This document shows, in pieces, positions 58,746 through 64,000 of a stretch of DNA of 64,000 nucleotides (positions are counted from its first letter, which is position 1; every line of letters starts with the position of its first letter). This DNA comes from Lewinella sp. IMCC34183 (lineage in GTDB: Bacteria > Bacteroidota > Bacteroidia > Chitinophagales > Saprospiraceae): positions 124,001 to 188,000 of the forward strand of contig NZ_QMEM01000003.1 in NCBI RefSeq assembly GCF_003390915.1, written 5' to 3'. The translations under genes and the position numbers were made by a program. The notes below the pieces were generated by a model. That model was not told the DNA's origin and made no database searches. It saw only the letters and a program-made list of their open reading frames with translations.

Positions 58746-60731
58746 TTACCCGCCGACCCGCACGCCGAAGAAGCCCGTCCGCCCCGGCGCCGGCTGGTAG
58801 TAGCGGCCGCCGAACTGCGGATTGAGGTCGTTGCCGAAACTCATCGTCTCATCCAGCAGGTTGCTGCCGCCAACGAAGAGGTCGACGGTCGTACGCCCCC
58901 ACGCACCCCGCCACCCGGCCCGGGCCCGTACTAGGTGATAGGCCTCGCCGTAGACGGTATTAGGGTCGTTGAGGGGGATGGCGTCGGTATAATTCTCGGT
59001 GACGGTGGCGTACCAGCCCGCGCCCGACCGCAGGGTCGCCTCCAGGTTCACGACGTGGGGGGCGGTACCCGGCAGCCGGTTGCCGGAGTAGTCCTCTCCG
59101 TCGCGATCGTACCGGTCGTACGCGAAGTCGTGCCAGGTATAACTACCGTAAACTTCCAGCCAGGAGGCCGGCTGGTAGGTGACCGCCAGTTCCGCGCCCC
59201 GCTGGTCGGTACTGCCGGCGTTGCGGAAAAGTTGGGTACCGCGGGCGTCGGAGTAGGTGCTGATGGCGTTGTTGAGCCGCAGGTAGAACAGGGCCAGCTC
59301 GTAGCTGAGCGCGCCGCGGCTGCCCTTCGTGCCCACCTCGTAGTTGACGCCGCGCTCCGGGGCCAGGCCCGTATTTAGGCTGCCCTCGTTGGTGCGGAAT
59401 TCGTCGAGCGTAGGCGGACTGAAGCCGCTGCTCACGCTCGCGTACACGCTGTAGCCGCCGAAGTCGCGCAGGATAGAGGCCCGTGGAGCCAGTACCGTGG
59501 CGATATTGCTGCGGGTGGTGGCCGGGGCGGCAGCCGCGTCGTAGGTCCGGTCCACGTAGTAGCTCAGCCCGCTCAGGCTGGCGCCGGCCGCGAACCGCCA
59601 CGCCCCCAGATCCCACGTGGCTTGTCCGAAGAGCAATTGTTGCCGGCTGGTGATCTCGTCGCTGAAATTCAGCTCGCCGGGCGCCCCGTCTGCGTTACCG
59701 AAGTTATTGGCCATGCGGTACTGCAGCTGGGCCTCGGCCCCCACCGACACCTTCAGAACGGATCCGGCCAGGGGCACCGTGTAGTCGAAGGCGGTGCGGC
59801 CGCCCGTTCCCAGGTTGGCCTCCCGCTTGTAGTCGAAGTTGAAGGGGTGGTCGAAGTAGAAGCCGGTACCGTACACCGTTGTCTGGTTGCTCCAGCGGCC
59901 GCGCGCCCAGTCCTGGGTGATGCCCAGCAGCAGGTTGTCGTAATTGATGCTCGCGTTCGTTGCCACGCTACCGGGCCGCGCCTGCCGCCGGTCGGTCGCG
60001 TACTGCTCGGCGTTAAGGCCGCCGGGCAGGTCGTAGCCGAGGCGGCTATAGAGGGCGTGCAGGCTCAGGGTCCGCTCGTGGCCGGCCTTCCAGCGGGTAG
60101 ACACCTGGGCCGTCTGCCGGCGCAGGGCACTGTGCTCGCGGTAGCCGTCGGTCTGCTGGTGGGCCAGCCGGACCTGGTAGCTGCCGTTGCCGGCCCGCCC
60201 CTGCACCTGCGTCCCCGCCCGGAAGAAGCCGTAGGAGCCCCCCTCGGCGTAGCCCTCCCCCACCCCCGCCAGTGTATCGGTCGACAGCAGCAGGGTGCCC
60301 GCCGTGCCCGCCCCGTACACGCTGCCCGCCGGACCGCGGATCAGCTCCACCCGGTCGACGTTGGTGACATCGAGGAAATTGAGGTTGGTATCTCCGCCCG
60401 GCTCCGTAAAGGGAATACCGTTCCAGTAGATCTTGATGTTGCGTACGCCGAAGGGGCTGCGCAGCGTACTGCCCCGTACGCTGATCCGGTAGCTGCCCGG
60501 CGCCCGCTGCTCGAAACGCACTCCCGGCAGGCGGTTCATGGCGGGCAGCAGGTCGCCCGTCGGGATCAGCTCCAAATCGCGGGTACCGAGGGTGCTCACG
60601 CTGGCGCCCACCCGGTAGCTCGGTGCCTCGTCGCGGAAGCCGGTCACGGTGGCACCCGGCAGGTTGTAGAGGGTATCGGTCTGGGCCGACAGCGAGGCGG
60701 TCAGTAAACAGAAAAGAAGGGTACGGTACAT
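58746..60731 (-). CDS. TonB-dependent outer-membrane receptor
   Basis: 661 residues with signal peptide (TLLFCLLTASLSAQ). The plug starts at once with DTLYNLPGATVTGFRDEAPSYRVGASVSTLGTRDLELIPTGDLLPAMNRLPGV and RVELIRGPAGSVYGAGTAGTLLL (the 'RGPxGxxYG' TonB plug motif). The barrel ends in FGVRVGG. There is no carboxypeptidase-regulatory domain, unlike the receptor at 16029. It resembles the iron-complex/cobalamin receptor type (BtuB/FecA-like), but the ligand is unknown. No partner transporter gene is adjacent. Confidence 0.9.
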   Translation of the reverse strand: MYRTLLFCLLTASLSAQTDTLYNLPGATVTGFRDEAPSYRVGASVSTLGTRDLELIPTGDLLPAMNRLPGVRFEQRAPGSYRISVRGSTLRSPFGVRNIKIYWNGIPFTEPGGDTNLNFLDVTNVDRVELIRGPAGSVYGAGTAGTLLLSTDTLAGVGEGYAEGGSYGFFRAGTQVQGRAGNGSYQVRLAHQQTDGYREHSALRRQTAQVSTRWKAGHERTLSLHALYSRLGYDLPGGLNAEQYATDRRQARPGSVATNASINYDNLLLGITQDWARGRWSNQTTVYGTGFYFDHPFNFDYKREANLGTGGRTAFDYTVPLAGSVLKVSVGAEAQLQYRMANNFGNADGAPGELNFSDEITSRQQLLFGQATWDLGAWRFAAGASLSGLSYYVDRTYDAAAAPATTRSNIATVLAPRASILRDFGGYSVYASVSSGFSPPTLDEFRTNEGSLNTGLAPERGVNYEVGTKGSRGALSYELALFYLRLNNAISTYSDARGTQLFRNAGSTDQRGAELAVTYQPASWLEVYGSYTWHDFAYDRYDRDGEDYSGNRLPGTAPHVVNLEATLRSGAGWYATVTENYTDAIPLNDPNTVYGEAYHLVRARAGWRGAWGRTTVDLFVGGSNLLDETMSFGNDLNPQFGGRYYQPAPGRTGFFGVRVGG

Positions 60732-61064
60732 GCGGCAGGGTTACCCAACGGAAATGATCTAACGGGGGAAGTTGTTCCCCAGTCATCCACTCATCCACTC
60801 ATCCACTCATCCACTCATCCACCCATTCAGTCATCCACTACCCATACAGTCAGCAGCTCGCGCTCCGCGCTCAGGGTTTCTCACAGATGTACACAGATCG
60901 CTGCGCTAGCCACAGATTCACACGGATTTTGCCCGCAGGACATTTGGATTTCATATATTATCGATGCACGCTGCGCTTAACTCCATGAAGAATCACCCGA
61001 GCGAAGCGAGTGTCCTGCGGGCCCCTTCACTCCTTCACTCCTTCACTCCTTAACCCAATCACTC
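60732..61064. repeat. Repeat-rich intergenic region with two octamer arrays
   Basis: Five exact copies of the octamer TCATCCAC (60783-60822) are followed by a CCATTCAG variant and a further copy. Then come CACAGAT-type words (CACAGATGTACACAGAT, CACAGATTCACACGGAT), GAGCGAAGCGAG plus CCTGCGGG (60999-61019), and three copies of TTCACTCC (61026-61049) with degenerate copies after it. No gene is seen. Confidence 0.85.
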
Positions 61065-62321
61065 CTACCCCCGCTCCACCGGGCACGTCATACAGTGGCT
61101 GCCGCCGCGCCCCCGGCTAAGCTCGGCGCTGGGCAGGGTGATGATGGTTTTGCGCAGGTCTGCGGGCTTCCAGTCGCCGGCGACCGTTTCGTCGAGCAGC
61201 TGCTGGGCGGCCACGATCCGGTAGCCGTGGGCGGCCAGGGCCTCGGCGGTCACCGGATTGCGGTCGTAGGTGAGGGCTACGCCGGGGGCCAGGGCGACGA
61301 GGTTGCAGCCGTCGGTCCACTGCTCGCGCTCCTGGAAGGGGCTGCGGCCGTTGCCGGCGGCGATAAACTGGGCCTCCGGGTCGATTTCGGCCAGGATGCA
61401 TTCCTGCAGGCTGGCGTAGGTGGTGGTATCGCCCTCGGCGCGCCACACTTCCACGCCGGCCTGCCGGCCGCCCTCGGCGATGATGGGCTGGTAGCACACG
61501 TAGTCGTGGACGTCGATCTGGGTAAAGATGGTATCCAGGTGCATGAAACTGCGCTCGGCCGGCACGCTCACCCGCACCACGTTCTTCACCACCCGGTCGG
61601 CGAAGAGCCGGTCGGCCAGTTTGCGGATGCTGTAGGTATTGGAGCGCTCGCTGTCGCCGATGAGCAGGTAGTCGCGGTTGAGCAGCATCACGTCGCCGCC
61701 CTCCATGTACACCTTCTCCCCGAGGCGGCTGGGCGGGAAGGCGTCCACGTCGTTGAGGTTGATTACCCGGTCGCTCTGCCACAGGTCGGCGAACATGGGG
61801 TGGGCCACGATGAGCAGGCGGGTGAGGTAGTTTTCGCGGCTCCGCGCCTGTTTGGCGGCCTTGGTGACGAGCACGTGGTCGTTGATCGTCACGGCGATGT
61901 CGCGCGTGAAGATGAAATTGGGGATCGGGTCGAAGAGCACGTGCCCATCGTTGGGGTCGAAGCCCGTCACCAGTACGCTGCTCAGGGTATCGGGCGGCAG
62001 TGCCGCCAGCTCGGCGGCGTAGCCGGCGGGCAGCTCTTCCCAGTTGACGATCAGCTCGAGCATCTTCCGCGTCACGTCGGGGGCGGCCCCGATGGCCTCG
62101 GTCAGTAGGGTACGGATCTCGAGTACGCCGCCGTCGCCCAGTACGGCCCGCAGTACGGCGGTGAAGACATCGTGCTCCTCCTGGAGCCGCGGCAGGTAGA
62201 CGATATCGTCGAACAGCAGTTCTTCCGCCCGGCGGGGCGTGATGGTCGCGGTGCCGGCGTCGGGGCGGTGGACGATCACGCGGCGGAGGGGGGCAATTTC
62301 GGAATGGACTTGGATGGGCAT
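61065..62321 (-). CDS. arcA: Arginine deiminase
   Basis: 418 residues from the ATG at 62321. The family markers are HSEIAPLRRVIVHRPDAG, LFDPIPNFIFTRDIAV (FTRD), the metal/substrate block MEGGDVMLLN, SFMHLDTIFTQID with the catalytic His (MHLD), EGGDVM-type residues and C-terminal GRGGSHCMTCP with the nucleophilic Cys of the ADI active site. The enzyme hydrolyses arginine to citrulline and ammonia. No ornithine transcarbamylase or carbamate kinase gene lies beside it, so the rest of the pathway, or an arginine-catabolic or pH role, lies elsewhere. Confidence 0.94.
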   Translation of the reverse strand: MPIQVHSEIAPLRRVIVHRPDAGTATITPRRAEELLFDDIVYLPRLQEEHDVFTAVLRAVLGDGGVLEIRTLLTEAIGAAPDVTRKMLELIVNWEELPAGYAAELAALPPDTLSSVLVTGFDPNDGHVLFDPIPNFIFTRDIAVTINDHVLVTKAAKQARSRENYLTRLLIVAHPMFADLWQSDRVINLNDVDAFPPSRLGEKVYMEGGDVMLLNRDYLLIGDSERSNTYSIRKLADRLFADRVVKNVVRVSVPAERSFMHLDTIFTQIDVHDYVCYQPIIAEGGRQAGVEVWRAEGDTTTYASLQECILAEIDPEAQFIAAGNGRSPFQEREQWTDGCNLVALAPGVALTYDRNPVTAEALAAHGYRIVAAQQLLDETVAGDWKPADLRKTIITLPSAELSRGRGGSHCMTCPVERG

Positions 62322-62459
62322 GGGGGCAAAGGTAGGGCGGGGACGCAGGTGCGGGGTAAATCCAAAAAAAAGCTAAAATTCTTGGCTTCTATCTACCAAC
62401 CACCTGATTTTAGCCGTTAGCGAGGTAACGCCCCCTGACCCCCCGACATAGACTGCATT

Positions 62460-63818
62460 ATGAAACCAATCCTTTTTGGCCTACTCTGCCTGTTGCACCA
62501 TTCCGCGCTGATGGCCGCGGCCCCCGCCGACCTGCCCTTCACCTGGACCGCCGAGGAAATCACAGACCAGGAGGTCTACATCGAGCGCTACCGGACCATC
62601 GCCATGCAGGAAATGGAGCGCACCGGCGTGCCCGCCAGCATCAAGCTGGCGCAGGGCATTCTGGAGAGCGACTCCGGCCGCAGCTACCTGGCCCGCACCG
62701 CCAAGAACCACTTCGGGATCAAGTGCGGCAGCAACTGGAACGGCGACAAGGTCTACCGCGAAGACGACGATTACGACGAGCGCGGCCGGCTCACCAAGAG
62801 CTGCTTCCGCCAGTACCGCAACGCCGACGCCAGCTACGTGGCCCACTCCGAGTTTCTGCGCGACCCCAAGAAGGCCTTCCGTTACGGGTTCCTCTTCCGC
62901 CTCGAGCCCACCGACTACAAGTCCTGGGCCCGCGGCCTCCGCAAGGCCGGCTACGCCACCAACCCCCGCTACCCCGAACTGCTCATGACGCTCATCGAGC
63001 GCCACAACCTGCACCAGTACGACGTGCCCGGCGTAATCGACCCCGTCGACATCGAAGTACCCGTCGAGGAGGCGATCACCGGCATCCTCAATACCAACGA
63101 CGTCAACTACTTCGTCAGCGAGGCGCCCGTCAGCCTGCAGCAGGTGGCCCGCGAAGTGGACCTCAGCGTCCGCCGCCTGCTCAACTACAACGAAGCCCTG
63201 GTCAGCGAGAATCAGACCGTGCCCGCCAACGAGCGCATCTACCTCCAGAAGAAGCGCCGCGCCTACCGCGGCGGCGACAAGTACCATACGGTGGCGCCCG
63301 GGGAAGACCTCTACGACATCGCCCAGCGCTACGGCGTACGGCTCAGTTCCCTCGCCCGCCGCAACCGGCTCGGGGAGCAGGCCGACCCGGCCACCGGTGA
63401 GCAGATCAAGCTGCGCGGCTGGTTCAAGGTGAAGACCCCGCCCCGCCTCGAGCGCGACGGTGGCGGCGATCCCACCGCCCCCTTCACACCGTCTCCTACG
63501 CCCTCGCCCACGGGCGACCCCGCCCGCGAGACCGATGACGGCTACCTCGACATGGGTGAGCCCATCTCCCCGAATACCCCGACCCCGCGCCCCGATCCCC
63601 GCCCGGTGACCCGCCCCGAGCAGCCGGTGGTCCCGACTCCGCCCGCGGTGCCCGCGACCGACCCCAACCGCCCCGCGGCGGTCTACCACGCGGTAACCGC
63701 GGGCGAGACCCTCTACGGCATCAGCCGGCGCTACGGGGTCACGGTCGACGACCTCAAGCGTCTCAATGCACTGAACGGCAATACGATTTCGGTTGGCCAG
63801 CAACTGCGGATCCGCTAA
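62460..63818 (+). CDS. Glucosaminidase (GH73) with two LysM domains
   Basis: 452 residues with a signal peptide (FGLLCLLHHSALMAAA). The catalytic domain (about 35-180) has TGVPASIKLAQGILESDSGRSYLARTAKNHFGIKC, with the Glu of ILESDSG as likely acid, and RQYRNADASYVAHSEFLRD. Two LysM domains follow: KYHTVAPGEDLYDIAQRYGVRLSSLARRN at about 275-330 and YHAVTAGETLYGISRRYGVTVDDLKRLN at the C-terminus, with a Pro/Thr-rich linker between them. It should cleave the glycan strands of peptidoglycan and bind them through LysM. The neighbour downstream starts ten bases later. Confidence 0.92.
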   Translation: MKPILFGLLCLLHHSALMAAAPADLPFTWTAEEITDQEVYIERYRTIAMQEMERTGVPASIKLAQGILESDSGRSYLARTAKNHFGIKCGSNWNGDKVYREDDDYDERGRLTKSCFRQYRNADASYVAHSEFLRDPKKAFRYGFLFRLEPTDYKSWARGLRKAGYATNPRYPELLMTLIERHNLHQYDVPGVIDPVDIEVPVEEAITGILNTNDVNYFVSEAPVSLQQVAREVDLSVRRLLNYNEALVSENQTVPANERIYLQKKRRAYRGGDKYHTVAPGEDLYDIAQRYGVRLSSLARRNRLGEQADPATGEQIKLRGWFKVKTPPRLERDGGGDPTAPFTPSPTPSPTGDPARETDDGYLDMGEPISPNTPTPRPDPRPVTRPEQPVVPTPPAVPATDPNRPAAVYHAVTAGETLYGISRRYGVTVDDLKRLNALNGNTISVGQQLRIR

Positions 63819-63827
63819 TTTGGCGGT

Positions 63828-64000
63828 ATGTCACGACCGGTCGTTCTGCTCTTCCTGTGTTTCGTCTGCCTGCCCACCCTCGGCTTCGCCCAGCTTCTCG
63901 ATGAGGAGGGCGAATACGGCGAGGACTGGGGCGGCTACTTCTTTGGTACACGCGGCGGACTGAGCCTGGGCAGCCAGGATTGGTCGAACATCGAGACGGA
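63828..64000 (+). CDS. Exported protein, possibly outer-membrane barrel (truncated by window edge)
   Basis: An open frame of at least 57 residues begins with a signal peptide (VVLLFLCFVCLPTLGFAQ), and the mature part starts LLDEEGEYGEDWGGYFFGTRGGLSLGSQ. The GTRGGLSLG pattern is typical of small Bacteroidota outer-membrane barrels (PorT-like), which is an inference. The ATG follows a TAATTTG box (63817-63823) by only four bases. Its coding end lies beyond the window. Confidence 0.65.
   Translation, partial: MSRPVVLLFLCFVCLPTLGFAQLLDEEGEYGEDWGGYFFGTRGGLSLGSQDWSNIET

Noticed and set aside
62481-63803. A 440-codon frame antisense to the LysM glucosaminidase
   Set aside because: Repeated Gly/Val/Ala strings mirror the codon pattern of the coding strand; no motif of its own.
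1-64000. CRISPR array, tRNA/rRNA genes or prophage
   Set aside because: No spaced direct repeats of CRISPR size, no tRNA-type arms with a T-loop, no rRNA sequence and no phage structural or integrase genes were found by eye; the tandem arrays have 8- or 15-bp units without spacers.

Overview
The window reads as chromosomal DNA of a GC-rich marine Bacteroidota, most likely a Saprospiria/Lewinellaceae (Lewinella/Neolewinella-like) species. This is inferred from a type IX secretion plug protein, SusC-like TonB receptors with a carboxypeptidase-regulatory plug, Bacteroidota lipoproteins and beta-barrels, promoters of the TTTG-N19/20-TAnnTTTG type, frequent GTG starts and the near absence of Shine-Dalgarno sequences. 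No tRNA, rRNA, CRISPR array, transposase or phage gene was recognised, and most genes are housekeeping or envelope genes in short operons.

Layout. 1-7.3 kb: an edge-truncated exported protein, a helical protein of unknown function, a phosphotransferase, a lipoprotein, a CIA30 protein, two small membrane proteins and an exported ADP-ribosylglycohydrolase-like protein. 7.3-15.9 kb: a segment bounded by two inverted copies of a ~455-bp unit (28-bp perfect palindrome + ~340-bp leader + 5' end of a MetA-type outer-membrane gene). The right copy drives an intact gene. The left copy is a decayed fragment followed by a broken DUF1080 gene. Inside lie DinB, sulfatase, lipoprotein, beta-barrel, nitrilase and small-kinase genes. 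15.9-19.6 kb: a siderophore receptor plus PepSY reductase operon with candidate iron operators. 19.7-26.8 kb: esterase, FKBP isomerase, sugar dehydrogenase, CrtO-type acyltransferase, two HExxH lipoproteins, and a MarR regulator with matching operator-like palindromes. 26.8-30.8 kb: SUMF1-like protein, Tat-exported Gfo/Idh/MocA oxidoreductase, ApbE. 30.9-35.3 kb: acyl-CoA dehydrogenase and acyl-CoA ligase (fatty-acid activation and beta-oxidation). 35.3-40.7 kb: DNA glycosylase, T9SS plug, TolC and HlyD-type adaptor, closed by a strong hairpin. 41-48.5 kb: HAD phosphatase, SDR, 2-oxoglutarate dehydrogenase E1, TonB-C protein, peptide-binding lipoprotein and a 27-residue membrane microprotein. 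48.6-54.4 kb: RlpA/SPOR protein, exported pyrophosphatase, ATP-grasp-like protein, MtfA-like peptidase, peptidase T, thioesterase. 54.6-57.6 kb: a glycogen module. 57.6-64 kb: lactonase, TonB receptor, arginine deiminase, LysM glucosaminidase and an edge-truncated exported protein.

The most unusual item is the glycogen module. A CBM48 protein with a histone-H1-like Lys/Ala/Pro linker and a helix-hairpin-helix tail sits directly upstream of a branching enzyme GlgB that carries its own short H1-like C-terminal tail. Other notable signals are the inverted 455-bp repeat pair, a dispersed 11-bp palindrome (ACATCSGATGT) forming perfect intergenic hairpins, three tandem arrays that all have an 8-bp unit, paired AGCGAA-NN-TTCGCT operators before the acyl-CoA dehydrogenase, and GTAACC-NN-TTAC-type operators around the MarR gene.
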